Both the position numbers and the translations under genes were made by a program. A stretch of DNA of 64,000 nt from Pontibacter kalidii (GTDB lineage: Bacteria; Bacteroidota; Bacteroidia; Cytophagales; Hymenobacteraceae), in assembly GCF_026278245.1 (NCBI RefSeq), contig NZ_CP111079.1, positions 1,862,501 through 1,926,500 on the forward strand, written 5' to 3'. Of this stretch, positions 27,166-37,000 are shown piece by piece; position 1 is the stretch's first letter, and each line of letters begins with the position of its first letter. The notes beneath the pieces were generated by a model. The model searched no databases. It worked only from the letters and a program-made list of their open reading frames with translations, and was not told the origin of the DNA.

Positions 27166-28489
27166 TTGTTGGTTCTGCTGAGTATGCTTCTATTGCTTGC
27201 TGGGAGCCACTGTTCAGCAGCTCCTTCACAAAGTTAGGCAGTGCAAAGGCAGCCGCATGCACCTCTTCGTTATAATATTTCAGGCCCTGTTCGCTGGAGA
27301 ACCTGGCAGCCGACGCACGGTCGAACTGCAGCGGATGCGAGTTCCCTTTGGAGGAGTAGGAAAAACTCCAGGTACCGGTTGGATAAGTCGGGATAGCGGC
27401 CAGGTAGCAGTGCACCTTATCCTGCCCGAAAATCTTCTTATACGTATCGTAGATCTCCACGAAAACGGCACTGTTAAAGCGCGGCGACTCCGACTGCGTG
27501 ATCATCACGCCATCCGGTGTCAGGCAGCGGTGTACTTGGCTGTAGAACTCTGCCGTGAACAGGCCCTCCCCCGGACCAACCGGGTCAGCCGAGTCCACGA
27601 TGATCAGGTCGTAGCGGCCGTCCTCGCACTCGTTGATGTACTTGATACCGTCTTCCACCAGCAGGTTCAGGCGCGGGTCCTCAAAAGCAACGGCGGTTTC
27701 GGGCAGGTGCAGTTTGCAGGCCTCGATCACCAGCTCGTCGATCTCCACCAGCGTTACTTCCTCAAGTTGCTCGTAGCGCAATAACTCTCGTACAGTACCG
27801 CCGTCGCCGCCACCTATCACGAGCGCACGCTTCGCTTTGGTATGGCTCATCATCGGCACGTGCGTAATCATCTCATGGTATACGTACTCATCCTTCTGCG
27901 TGCACATCACCATGCCATCGAGCGTCAGCATATTGCCGTAAGCCAGTGTCTCGATCACCTCCACGCGCTGGTACGGCGAATCCTTCTTGTAAAGCTGCTT
28001 ACCGGAGTGCTTAAGCGACAGGGCGATGTTCTCGTCACGCTCCGTAAACCATACGTCGCGCGTAATGGTACCCACTTCCTCCTCTGGCTTCGGCGACACA
28101 TCGCGCAGCTGCTCCAGACTGAAATCGTTGCGCTTGAGCAAGCCCAGTTGGCCACGACGTAACTCCATGGAAGAACCATGCCCGGATTCGAAGGCTTCCT
28201 TTAGGTATGTATAAGACACCCAGGGATCTACGGAGTCGCCACAGGTAAAAAGATCCACGGCAGCGTAACCGTACTCCGGCCAGGTATGGATGGCCAGGTG
28301 GCTTTCCTGAATCACCACCACACCCGAAACGCCGTAGGGCGAGAAGTGGTGGAACGTGCTGTTGATGACAGTGGCACCGGCTGTTTCGGCAGCGGCTACC
28401 ATGCTGTTCTCGATATGAACGACATCGTTCATCAGCTCAGGAGAGCAATCGTAAAATTCAACTAAAATGTGTCTGCCTAAAGCGTTCAT
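27158..28489 (-). CDS. Bifunctional S-adenosylmethionine decarboxylase / spermidine synthase fusion
   Basis: A 443-residue fusion carrying both steps of spermidine formation. Residues 1-120 form a class 1b AdoMet decarboxylase proenzyme: Ser63 in [12 protein letters not shown] is the self-cleavage site that yields the pyruvoyl group, with His68 and Cys83 at the positions known from the Thermotoga enzyme. Residues ~145-430 form spermidine synthase, with [10 protein letters not shown] (AdoMet-binding), [11 protein letters not shown], and [13 protein letters not shown] (catalytic Asp). The ATG at 28487-28489 is preferred over the TTG one codon upstream. Fusion lets decarboxylated AdoMet pass directly to the synthase. 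The gene overlaps speB. TAACTTTG- and TACCTTTG-like -7 elements occur in the leader at about 28550-28585. Confidence 0.93.
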   Translation of the reverse strand: MNALGRHILVEFYDCSPELMNDVVHIENSMVAAAETAGATVINSTFHHFSPYGVSGVVVIQESHLAIHTWPEYGYAAVDLFTCGDSVDPWVSYTYLKEAFESGHGSSMELRRGQLGLLKRNDFSLEQLRDVSPKPEEEVGTITRDVWFTERDENIALSLKHSGKQLYKKDSPYQRVEVIETLAYGNMLTLDGMVMCTQKDEYVYHEMITHVPMMSHTKAKRALVIGGGDGGTVRELLRYEQLEEVTLVEIDELVIEACKLHLPETAVAFEDPRLNLLVEDGIKYINECEDGRYDLIIVDSADPVGPGEGLFTAEFYSQVHRCLTPDGVMITQSESPRFNSAVFVEIYDTYKKIFGQDKVHCYLAAIPTYPTGTWSFSYSSKGNSHPLQFDRASAARFSSEQGLKYYNEEVHAAAFALPNFVKELLNSGSQQAIEAYSAEPTNE

Positions 28490-28654
28490 CAATGGGTATA
28501 GAAGGTTAAAAGAATTAATAAGAGAGCAAAAAAACGAAATCCGGCTCTATTATCAAAGGTAAAACATGGGAACAAAGTTATACTTTATTGCCTGTCAATG
28601 GGTTAATAATTTCATACGGTTGTTACCCTAAAGTGATGTCAGGCGTTGCTTTGG

Positions 28655-29467
28655 CTATTTCTCCGGCAGCTCCTGCTCCACAATGTACTCGACCTTATAC
28701 TTCTCAGCCATGTCCTCAAACATGTCAAAGGCATTGTCTATAGCTGTAAACTCTTTCAGCAGATTGAACTGCACCACGTGGTAGATCAGGAACAGCTCTG
28801 CCTGTGTGAAGTTGGCCTTGGTGATGAAGCTGTAGTACTCGCCCTGGTCCTGCGTCTCTGCTCTGTAGCGCTGGATGAGCTTAAAGAGCACGCTCAGATT
28901 CTTCAGGTACGGGTTAAGGGAGTTGTGGTAAAAGGTGAAGTGGTAGGTGAAGTAATCCCGGAAAAGCTGGTGCAGGGCAGCCGCTGTCTTCTCCGGCGGC
29001 TCCAGGGTGCGCGTTTTCTGCACAAAGGAGGTGAGCACCTTCTCCTGGAAGAAGACGAAAAAGTTCGATCCGCTCCAGTCGCTCTTGTTGATGTCGTAGG
29101 CGACCAGGGAGTTGATGATGTCGTTGTGCTTCTGGATGAAGCTGATGTAGAGCGTGGAGAAATTCTGCTGCTGAAAGATCTTCTGCGTTTTATGCAGCTC
29201 GAAGCGCTGTAATTCAAACTCGCGTTTCTGGTAGGTTAGGGTGGCAAAGAAAAGGAACACGCCGGCCAGCGCCCACAGCGACCCGACAATGCCACCGATA
29301 AACTCGCCATACTGCCCGAAAACCCCTTCCCGGTCGGCCGGGTCGAGGTATAGTTCTTCGGCGAGGTTAAACTTTATCGTACCCCAGACAAGCACCACCG
29401 CTCCTGCAATAATCAGGATGTAACCGGTAATCTCATACTTGCTGAGTCGTTGTTTTGGCTGTGGCAT
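28655..29467 (-). CDS. Putative phage abortive-infection membrane protein (AbiC-like)
   Basis: A 270-residue protein with two N-terminal membrane helices (~14-31 and ~57-78). These are followed by a charged helical stretch QKREFELQRFELHKTQKIF (~80-98) and a long cytoplasmic helical domain with an HKTQKIFQQQNFSTLYISF pattern, and later YRAETQDQGEYYSFI and LFLIYHVVQFN. This layout matches the family annotated putative phage abortive infection protein (putAbiC, PF16872). The evidence is layout and motif resemblance; antiphage activity is not known for this protein. It stands alone between the polyamine operon and the chemosensory cluster, without toxin-antitoxin or phage partners. Confidence 0.65.
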   Translation of the reverse strand: MPQPKQRLSKYEITGYILIIAGAVVLVWGTIKFNLAEELYLDPADREGVFGQYGEFIGGIVGSLWALAGVFLFFATLTYQKREFELQRFELHKTQKIFQQQNFSTLYISFIQKHNDIINSLVAYDINKSDWSGSNFFVFFQEKVLTSFVQKTRTLEPPEKTAAALHQLFRDYFTYHFTFYHNSLNPYLKNLSVLFKLIQRYRAETQDQGEYYSFITKANFTQAELFLIYHVVQFNLLKEFTAIDNAFDMFEDMAEKYKVEYIVEQELPEK

Positions 29468-29566
29468 GCAAGAAGTATCACTTCATCTCGGTTGTGCGGC
29501 GGCTTATACTTGTACTTTTAAAGTATGGCCTCCCCTGTCAGATAAGCTACACTACTGCAATTTGCC

Positions 29567-30244
29567 TCAGTCGGTTTCCATCAGATTTGTTTTGCCCAGG
29601 TCAAAATTGCGGATGATCTCGATGATGTGCAAAAATGTCTTTGAGTCGAAGAACAGCAACAGCGGCAGCTCTACGCTTCTGGAATTATGGGTAAAACGGG
29701 TGATGACGGTGAATACAAGCGGCTGGAACAGAGGGTGCTGCACCAGAATATCTTTTAGAGAGTCAGCAATGTATCCTTTCGGCGCTTTAGGCGGCGAACC
29801 ATAGATACTGGCCTTCAGGATATTGGCCATCTGGGTGACAAGGGCTCCGGTAATAATATTGCTGATCTCCAGCAACAGCGACTCCTGCATAACCGACAGT
29901 TCTCCCTGCTGTACCTCCTCCAGGCCCAGGCATACCTGCGAGAGGCGAACGACGTGCTCATCGGAGAAGAGCATCAGTGTGGCACCATTAAAGTCTCCTT
30001 TGATATCAGACTGGATGATAACGTGCGAATCCTCATACTTGGATACCAACTCCAGAAGCTCCTTTACCTCTATCAGCTTAATATCGGGCACTTTAAGCAA
30101 GACCCTGTCTTTTGCAATGGCTGCAAAAGAGTCCGCAGCACGTGCCAGACCTATATTAAGTATCTCCTTGATAATATCTCTCTCTAACTCTGAAATCTGA
30201 GCTTCCATCATCATAGTTGTCTCGTTTGTAATTGATTTACCCAT
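29567..30244 (-). CDS. cheC: CheC-like phosphatase
   Basis: A 225-residue protein of the CheC/CheX/FliY phosphatase family, which dephosphorylates CheY-P. Two D/S-x3-E-x2-N phosphatase helices are present: DIIKEILNIGLARAADSF (~22-39) and SLLLEISNIITGALVTQM (~119-136). The chosen ATG at 30244 follows GAGGCG and is 5 bp past the stop of cheA; an alternative ATG cluster sits at 30214. Normally CheC is paired with CheD, which is absent from this window. It ends the chemosensory cluster. Confidence 0.85.
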   Translation of the reverse strand: MGKSITNETTMMMEAQISELERDIIKEILNIGLARAADSFAAIAKDRVLLKVPDIKLIEVKELLELVSKYEDSHVIIQSDIKGDFNGATLMLFSDEHVVRLSQVCLGLEEVQQGELSVMQESLLLEISNIITGALVTQMANILKASIYGSPPKAPKGYIADSLKDILVQHPLFQPLVFTVITRFTHNSRSVELPLLLFFDSKTFLHIIEIIRNFDLGKTNLMETD

Positions 30245-30248
30245 CGCC

Positions 30249-31889
30249 TCAAACCTGCTTTCTATGTACAAAGTAGCGCGTGATCGCCGGCACATCCAAT
30301 ACCAGGCATACTTTGCCAGTACCCAACAGCGTGACGCCCCCATATATATCTATCTGGTCCAGCGGCTTGCTTAGCGGTTTCACCACTATGTCCTGCTGCC
30401 GGTAAAGTTTATCTACAATCAGGCCGAGCTTCCTGTTGTTGTAGGACACGATGATGATGTTCTGCACCTGTCCATTCAGCCGGCTCTTGTCACCGAGGTT
30501 CATTTCTGCCTCCGGGGCATTCAGGAGCTCGTTCAGGTAGACTACCGTAACGGTCTCCCCTTTCAGGTTGGCGATGAGCACGCTGCCTACTTCGTGCAGC
30601 TCATCCTTGTCCAGCGACACCACCTGGTCTGTATGTATCAGCGGGATGGCAAAGTATATACTGTCCACCTCGAACAGCAGTGCGCCTTTTACTGCAATGG
30701 AAGAGGGTAACTGCAGGCTAAAGGTGGTGCCTTTCCCCTTCTCAGAATTTACGTTGATACGGCCTCCTATGGAGTCGATGGCATTCTTCACCACATCCAG
30801 CCCCACGCCGCGACCGGAGAATTCCGTGACCTCCTTTGCCGTAGAGAAGCCCGGCTCAAATAACAGCGACAACACTTCATTGTCTGCCATCCCCCGGGCA
30901 GACTCCGCAGAGATAAGCTGCTTCTCCACCGCCGCCCGCTTCACCAGTTTCAGGTCAATCCCCCTGCCGTCGTCCTGCAGCCGCAGCAAAACGTTCTCGC
31001 GGTCACTCTGTGCCGTCAGCCTTAGTACGCCAACCTTGTTCTTGCCTTTCGACTCGCGCTCCTCCGGCTTCTCCAGGCCATGCGTGATGGCATTGCGCAC
31101 CAGGTGTAGCAGCGAGTCCGCCATGATCTGCAGAATGTTCCTGTCTATCTGTATATCATGACCCTGTAGTTCCAGATTCACCTGCTTGCCCTCGGCAGAG
31201 GCAACATCCCGCACGATGCGCGGAAACTTGTTAAAAAGCGAACCTATATTTACGAGACGTGCGTCCATAACGCTGTACTGCAGGTCCTCTGTGATGCGGT
31301 ACAGATGTGAACTCACGTTCTTTAGCTCATCATTGTTCAACTCACGGCTGATGGAAAGAACACGGTCACGGTCTATCATCAGTTCTCCCACCAGGTTCAT
31401 CATGTGGTCCAGCTTCTTGATCTGAATGTAAATCAGCTCAGAAAGCGCCAGGTTTTTAGAAGTGTTATACTTCTGTACCTTGGCCAGCTCGATGGTACTG
31501 TCGGAGAGATTCTCCACAATAATGTCGAGGTTGCGCAGCAGCAAGGGGTCCGGCTCGCCATAGCCCGGGTTGTCCACGTTGTGGATAAGCTCCCCAAGCA
31601 AGTCGATGCCATCGAACAGCACTTTCACCACCTCATCGCTAAACGAGAGCTCTTTGTTCCGGATAAGGCTAAAGGCTGTCTCCAGCTTGTGCGACACGTC
31701 CGAGATCTGCAGGTACCCAATCGCTTTGGAGTTAGCCTTCAGGTTATGCAGCAGACGGAAGATCTCGGCCAGCGTCTCTTCGCTCTCCGGCTCCCTTTCC
31801 AGTGTGCTGATATGCCTGTTGAGTGCATCAAAATACTCCAGGGCCTCGGCTATAAATATTTCTTTATACTCCTGTTCTCTCGATTTCAT
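30249..31889 (-). CDS. cheA: Chemotaxis-type histidine kinase CheA
   Basis: A 546-residue class II histidine kinase. The Hpt domain (1-110) has His48 in LLHNLKANSKAIG. There is no recognisable P2 (CheY-binding) domain between Hpt and the dimerisation helices (~150-210, LDHMMNLVGELMIDR). The ATPase domain has NAITHGLE (N box), DDGRGID (G1), FSGRGVGLDVV (G2) and GKGTTFSLQLP, and the C-terminal CheW-like regulatory domain covers ~400-540. The ATG at 31889 is preferred to the earlier in-frame Met because it overlaps the end of cheB by only 26 bp. It transfers phosphate to CheY and CheB of this cluster. Confidence 0.95.
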   Translation of the reverse strand: MKSREQEYKEIFIAEALEYFDALNRHISTLEREPESEETLAEIFRLLHNLKANSKAIGYLQISDVSHKLETAFSLIRNKELSFSDEVVKVLFDGIDLLGELIHNVDNPGYGEPDPLLLRNLDIIVENLSDSTIELAKVQKYNTSKNLALSELIYIQIKKLDHMMNLVGELMIDRDRVLSISRELNNDELKNVSSHLYRITEDLQYSVMDARLVNIGSLFNKFPRIVRDVASAEGKQVNLELQGHDIQIDRNILQIMADSLLHLVRNAITHGLEKPEERESKGKNKVGVLRLTAQSDRENVLLRLQDDGRGIDLKLVKRAAVEKQLISAESARGMADNEVLSLLFEPGFSTAKEVTEFSGRGVGLDVVKNAIDSIGGRINVNSEKGKGTTFSLQLPSSIAVKGALLFEVDSIYFAIPLIHTDQVVSLDKDELHEVGSVLIANLKGETVTVVYLNELLNAPEAEMNLGDKSRLNGQVQNIIIVSYNNRKLGLIVDKLYRQQDIVVKPLSKPLDQIDIYGGVTLLGTGKVCLVLDVPAITRYFVHRKQV

Positions 31890-32985
31890 ATGTACCGTCA
31901 GTTGTACTGACCTGCTGCCCTGCCACAAACTTGTTCAGGAAAACGGGTATTTCCTGCAATGGCAGCACTTCGTTTATATAACCGCTCTCGATGGCAGATT
32001 TAGCCATCCCGAAAATGGCAGAGGTTTCCTCATCCTGCGCCACCACAAGGCCACCGCGGGCTCTGATATGAGCGGCACCAGCGGTGCCGTCCTTTCCCAT
32101 GCCTGTCAGAATTACCCCAACCACCTGCCTGACAGAACTTTGCGCCACAGACTGCATGAGCAGATCGATAGAGGGCTGGTCAAACAGCGGTGTTTTGTCC
32201 TCGGAGAAAGCGATCATCAGGTTCGTCTTATTTCCCATCACCGTCTGCACCACCATATTTCTTCCTCCCGGCGCCACAATTACATTTCCGGGCTTCAGTT
32301 TCAGCCCTTTCCGGCCTTCCACCACCCGAAGGGGCGTCAGCGCCTGCAGCCTTTCGGCATAGGTGCGGGTAAAGTTTTGCGGCAGGTGCAGCGCTACGAG
32401 TACCGTTGCCTCCAGCTCCGGCGAAAGCTGCTTAATGATACGCTCTACTGCCTGCGTCCCCCCTGTAGAGGCACCAATAACGATCACCGTTTCTGATACA
32501 GCCTTTACAGCAGAGCCAATAGGCATGTCTTTTAACTGCACTACCCCTTGTTGCAGCACCTTGTAGCGGAGCTGCGCATCGTTCAAATCGGTATCATGCA
32601 CCGCCATTACTTTCTGCAACACCTCCCGGGCTATACCTCTGTAATTGGTATAGTAACGGCTTTTAGCAGGTTTCAGCACTACGCCGTAAACGCCCAACTC
32701 CACGGCCTGCTTCAGTAATTCCAGGGTGAGCTGCTCCTGTTGGAGCAACAGGAGCACCGGTACCGGCACTTCGCTGAAGATGCGCTTCAAGGCAAGCAGA
32801 TTCTCGTTCTTGGGCAGGTCGTGGTCCAACACCACCAGCTCGGGTTTCTTAGCCTTCAGCGATTTCAGAAGCGCATCCCCGTCAGCTGCCAGGTCGGTGA
32901 CCTGCACGCCTGGTGCTGAACCAATGATATCCTGCAAAACCATCCTGCAGTAGCTCGAGCTATCCGCAATCAGCACGCGTAACAT
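31864..32985 (-). CDS. cheB: Chemotaxis response regulator / methylesterase CheB
   Basis: A 373-residue protein combining an N-terminal receiver with a C-terminal methylesterase. The phosphoacceptor is Asp54 in LVVLDHDLP; the usual acidic pair is reduced to ADSS (one Asp), which may weaken Mg2+ binding. The catalytic triad is Ser173 (GASTGG), His200 (ALHLPQN) and Asp299 (TGMGKDGTAGA). The ATG at 32985 is preferred because GGAGGAG precedes it; the upstream GTG (33003) would add six residues. CheB normally removes methyl groups placed by CheR on receptors, but no CheR gene is present here. Confidence 0.93.
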   Translation of the reverse strand: MLRVLIADSSSYCRMVLQDIIGSAPGVQVTDLAADGDALLKSLKAKKPELVVLDHDLPKNENLLALKRIFSEVPVPVLLLLQQEQLTLELLKQAVELGVYGVVLKPAKSRYYTNYRGIAREVLQKVMAVHDTDLNDAQLRYKVLQQGVVQLKDMPIGSAVKAVSETVIVIGASTGGTQAVERIIKQLSPELEATVLVALHLPQNFTRTYAERLQALTPLRVVEGRKGLKLKPGNVIVAPGGRNMVVQTVMGNKTNLMIAFSEDKTPLFDQPSIDLLMQSVAQSSVRQVVGVILTGMGKDGTAGAAHIRARGGLVVAQDEETSAIFGMAKSAIESGYINEVLPLQEIPVFLNKFVAGQQVSTTDGTYEIERTGV

Positions 32986-33046
32986 TTTACCTTTCTCCTC
33001 CACTTCTTCTACTATGAAGCACTCCCTTCCACCGTGCCTAAACCTG

Positions 33047-33421
33047 CTACTTAATTGGCTCGCCTGCGAGTACTTTGCTTACTACCTCCAGCACATTTTC
33101 CTCGGAGAAAGGCTTCACGATGTATGATTTGGCGCCATATTCCATGGCTTCGTTCACGATAACCTCCTGGCCTACTGCGCTCACAATTATCACCTTCTGC
33201 TCCGGCTGCTCTGCGCGAATGCCCTTCAGCACCTCCAGCCCCGTGTTGTCGGGCAGGATTACATCCAGCGTGATAAGGTCGGGCTTCGTCTCGCGTGCCA
33301 GCTCCAGTGCCGTTTGTCCGTTGGGCGCCTCACCCACGATCTCGTATCCGGCATCGGTGAGCATGTTCTTCAGCATCGTGCGCATGTAGAAGGAATCATC
33401 TACAATCAGTATTCTTTTCAT
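33047..33421 (-). CDS. cheY: CheY-type single-domain response regulator
   Basis: A 124-residue stand-alone receiver: the acidic pair Asp8/Asp9 (LIVDDS), phosphoacceptor Asp53 (TLDVILP), switch Ser81 (VSAVGQ), Tyr100 and Lys103 (SYIVKPF). All canonical residues are in place. It is phosphorylated by CheA and probably dephosphorylated by CheC. No flagellar switch genes are in the window; Bacteroidota of this group move by gliding or twitching or not at all, so its output is unknown. The gene is 25 bp past cheW. Confidence 0.94.
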   Translation of the reverse strand: MKRILIVDDSFYMRTMLKNMLTDAGYEIVGEAPNGQTALELARETKPDLITLDVILPDNTGLEVLKGIRAEQPEQKVIIVSAVGQEVIVNEAMEYGAKSYIVKPFSEENVLEVVSKVLAGEPIK

Positions 33422-33446
33422 ACTTACTAAAGTATAGTTTCAGATT

Positions 33447-34049
33447 TTATAAGTTCGGCAACTGGTTTACCTCATCCTGGGTCAGGATCTTGTGCATGTC
33501 CAGCACGATGATGAGCCTGTTGTCCGTTTTGGCGATGCCCTCGATAAAGTTCTCGCTCACGCTCACATCCTGCAGAAAAGAGGGGGCCTTGTCAATCTTG
33601 GTCAGCGGCAGGTTCAGCGACTGCGGCACCTCTTTCACATCCACCCCGATGCTGTAGTCGTCAGCCTCCACCACCAGGGTATAACTTGTCGTCAGGCCGG
33701 CCTTCTCAGGATTGGGTCTGATAATAAAGCGCTTCTCCAGGTCAATGATGGCGATGATGTCACCCCTTATGTTGGCCACACCTTTCACAAAGTCTGGCGT
33801 GCGCGGCATGCGCGTTATACCGGGAGTAACGGTCACCTCCTTCACCTGGTCTATTCTGATGGCGTACTCCTCGGTACCCAGCCTGAACACGATGAGGTGC
33901 ACCATTTCAGGGTTTACCTGTTCGCGGGCAGCATCCACCGTGGCGGGCTCCTTTTTCTCTGCGGCAGGCTCTGCCTTGGCAGCCACTGGCTGCGCTTCGG
34001 CAGGTTCAGGCGCAGTAGTCTTCTTTTGGGATTTTGATTCCTTTGCCAT
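33447..34049 (-). CDS. cheW: CheW coupling protein with an Ala/Pro/Lys-rich N-terminal extension
   Basis: A 200-residue CheW. The core SH3-like double domain starts near residue 50 (MVHLIVFRLGTEEYAIRI), with the family blocks GVANIRGDIIAIIDL (~88-102) and the C-terminal LDMHKIL. The first ~45 residues are low complexity (Lys, Ala, Pro, Glu) and resemble the N-terminal tail of the adjacent receptor. The start ATG overlaps the receptor stop by one base (TAATG), so translation is coupled. It links the receptor to CheA. Confidence 0.94.
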   Translation of the reverse strand: MAKESKSQKKTTAPEPAEAQPVAAKAEPAAEKKEPATVDAAREQVNPEMVHLIVFRLGTEEYAIRIDQVKEVTVTPGITRMPRTPDFVKGVANIRGDIIAIIDLEKRFIIRPNPEKAGLTTSYTLVVEADDYSIGVDVKEVPQSLNLPLTKIDKAPSFLQDVSVSENFIEGIAKTDNRLIIVLDMHKILTQDEVNQLPNL

Positions 34050-37000
34050 TAATTCTTCTTGCCGTCTCCTCCCAGTTTTATTGAATCATTGATTTTGCGT
34101 GGCGAGTCTGTTGCCACTCTTTTGTTACCGGTCTGGTTTCTTTGCTTGCGCTGATGGTTTGTCGGAATAGAGGCCATCAAGGCTTTTCGCTCGTTAAAGA
34201 CAAGGTTGCCGTCAATCAGCTTAAAGGCAGAGATACTCACCTGCAGGTCTGCCGCAATATCGTTCAGGTTCTGAGAAGAGGAGGTTAGTTCCTGCATCGA
34301 ACCGGAAAGCTGCTTGGCTGTACTGGCTACCTGCTGCGTACCAGAGGCAGTCTGCTCGGCAATGGCTACCACTTCCTCCACATACTTCACCACATCACCG
34401 ATCGTTGTTTTCTGAACTTCCGTTGCGGTAAGGATGTCCTGCGCCGTGCGGAGTGTTTCACCACTGGAAGCAGCAATGTTCTTAAAGGCTCCGGATGCCT
34501 CAAACGTGGCATTTTTCCCTTTCAGTACTCGGCCCTCCATGGTGGAGATAGCTGTTGCAGCTGAGGCGGTATCTTTTTTCACGTCCTCCACCAGTGTGGC
34601 AATCTCACTGGCTGATTTACGTGAGCCTTCGGCCAGTTTCCTGATCTCCTCGGCTACCACGGCAAAACCACGGCCAGCCTCACCGGCACGGGCCGCCTCA
34701 ATGGCAGCATTCAGGGCCAGCAGGTTTGTCTGCGAGGCGATGTCGGTGATTACACCAAGTGATTTTGATATCTCCTGCGAGCGTGTGCTCAGTACTTCAA
34801 TCGTTTTTGACGTAAGAGCTGCTGAGCTGGAAATTTCCTCCATGTTCTTCACCACTTCCGCCACTGTCTTCAGACCAATCTGCGAACTTTCCTCACCGAG
34901 AAGGGCCGACTTGTTCACCACCTCGGCACGGTTAGCCGTTTCCTTGGTCGCTTTCATGATCTCTTCGATCAGCTTAAAGGCCTGGTCTGTTTTGAGTGCT
35001 TGATTTTGCGCACCCTCTGCCATCTGCTGCATGGCAAGTGCCACATCCAGCGTCACCTTGTTCATCTCCAGCCCTTTGCCAGCCATTTCTTCAGAAGAAG
35101 AACCTACCACCAAAGAGGAGTCGTTGATTTCACCAAGGAGAGCGTTCAGGTTGTCAACGGCAAGGTTCAGCGCGTTGGCCATGTCCAGGATGTCACCGGC
35201 AGTTTGGGCCTCTACTTTCTGGGTCAGATCACCCTCAGAGATGGCACGTACCACGCGTGATACATCCAGTACCGGTGTTACAATAGATTCCAGCAGGTCG
35301 TTAAGCGTGTCTACCAGTTCCTTCCAGCTTCCGCCCACACCCTGCAGCGTGGCGCGCTCGGTCAGTTTACCTTCCACACCCGCCACTCTGGCCACACGGG
35401 AAACCTCTCCGGCCAGGCGGTTCAGGTCGACCACCATGGTATTGATCGTATCGGCCAGGTCAGCCATTTCTCCTTTCGCCTGCAGCATCAGCTTCTGCGT
35501 CAGGTCTCCTTTTGATACTGCGGTTACTACTTTTACGATGCCACGCACCTGTGTTGTCAGGTTAGAAGCCATCGTGTTTACATTATCGGTCAGGTCTTTC
35601 CATACCCCGGCCACGTTCGGCACGTTGGCCTGGCCACCGAGGCGTCCTTCGGTACCTACCTCCAGCGCCACGCGGGTTACTTCCCCAGCGAAGATGTTGA
35701 GCGAGTCCACCATGCGGTTCATATTCTCCTTCAGCTCATTCAACTCACCCTTCACATCCACCGATACTTTCTGGGTCAAGTCACCTTTCGCTACCGCCGT
35801 GGCCACTTTGGCGATGTCACGAACCTGCAGTGTCAGGTTGGAGGCCATCGTGTTCACGTTGTCGGTCAGCTCCTTCCAGGTACCACGTACTTTCGGCACA
35901 TTGGCCTGGCCACCGAGGCGTCCTTCTGTACCCACTTCACGCGCCACACGAGTTACCTCGTCAGCAAAGATGTTGAGTGAGTCCACCATCTGGTTCAGGT
36001 TCTCCTTCAAATCGAGGAGCTCGCCACGAGCTTCTACCGTGATCTTTTGGCTTAGGTCCCCTTTCGCAACAGCGGTCGCTACTTTGGCAATATCCCGTAC
36101 CTGAGAGGTCAGGTTGCTGGCCATGTAGTTCACGTTATCGGTTAAGTCTTTCCAGGTCCCACCTACGTTCGGCACATTGGCCTGTCCTCCCAGCTTACCC
36201 TCGGTACCTACTTCACGCGCCACACGGGTTACCTCGTCACCGAAGATGTTGAGCGAGTCCACCATCTGGTTCAGGTTCTCCTTCAAGTCAAGGAGCTCGC
36301 CACGGGCTTCAACCGTGATTTTCTGGCTCAAATCGCCTTTCGCTACCGCGGTGGCTACTTTGGCTATACCACGCACCTGTGTTGTCAGGTTGGAAGCCAT
36401 AATGTTTACATTGTCGGTCAGGTCTTTCCATACCCCGGCCACGTTCGGCACGTTGGCCTGGCCACCGAGGCGTCCTTCGGTACCTACCTCCAGCGCCACG
36501 CGGGTTACTTCCCCAGCGAAGATGTTGAGCGAGTCCACCATGCGGTTGATGTTCTCCTTCAGCTCGGCCATCTCCCCTTTCACGTCCACCGATACTTTCT
36601 GTGTCAGGTCTCCCTTCGCAACGGCAGTAGATACATTAGCGATGTCACGCACCTGAGAAGTCAGGTTAGAAGCCATCGTGTTTACGTTATCGGTTAGGTT
36701 TTTCCAGGTTCCGCCAACGTTCGGCACATTGGCCTGTCCACCCAGCTTACCCTCGGTTCCTACCTCACGGGCCACACGGGTCACCTCGTCAGCAAAGATG
36801 TTGAGCGAGTCCACCATCTGGTTCAGGTTCTCCTTCAGGTCGGCAAGCTCTCCTTTTACATTTACCGTGATCTTCTGGCTCAAATCGCCTTTCGCCACCG
36901 CAGTCGCTACATTAGCAATATCGCGCACTTGCAGTGTCAAGTTGGAGGCCATGGAGTTCACGTTGTCAGTCAACTCTTTCCAGATACCGGCCACGTTTGG

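Noticed and set aside
31404..31910. 168-codon plus-strand frame opposite cheA
   Set aside because: Antisense of well-conserved CheA sequence; no independent support.
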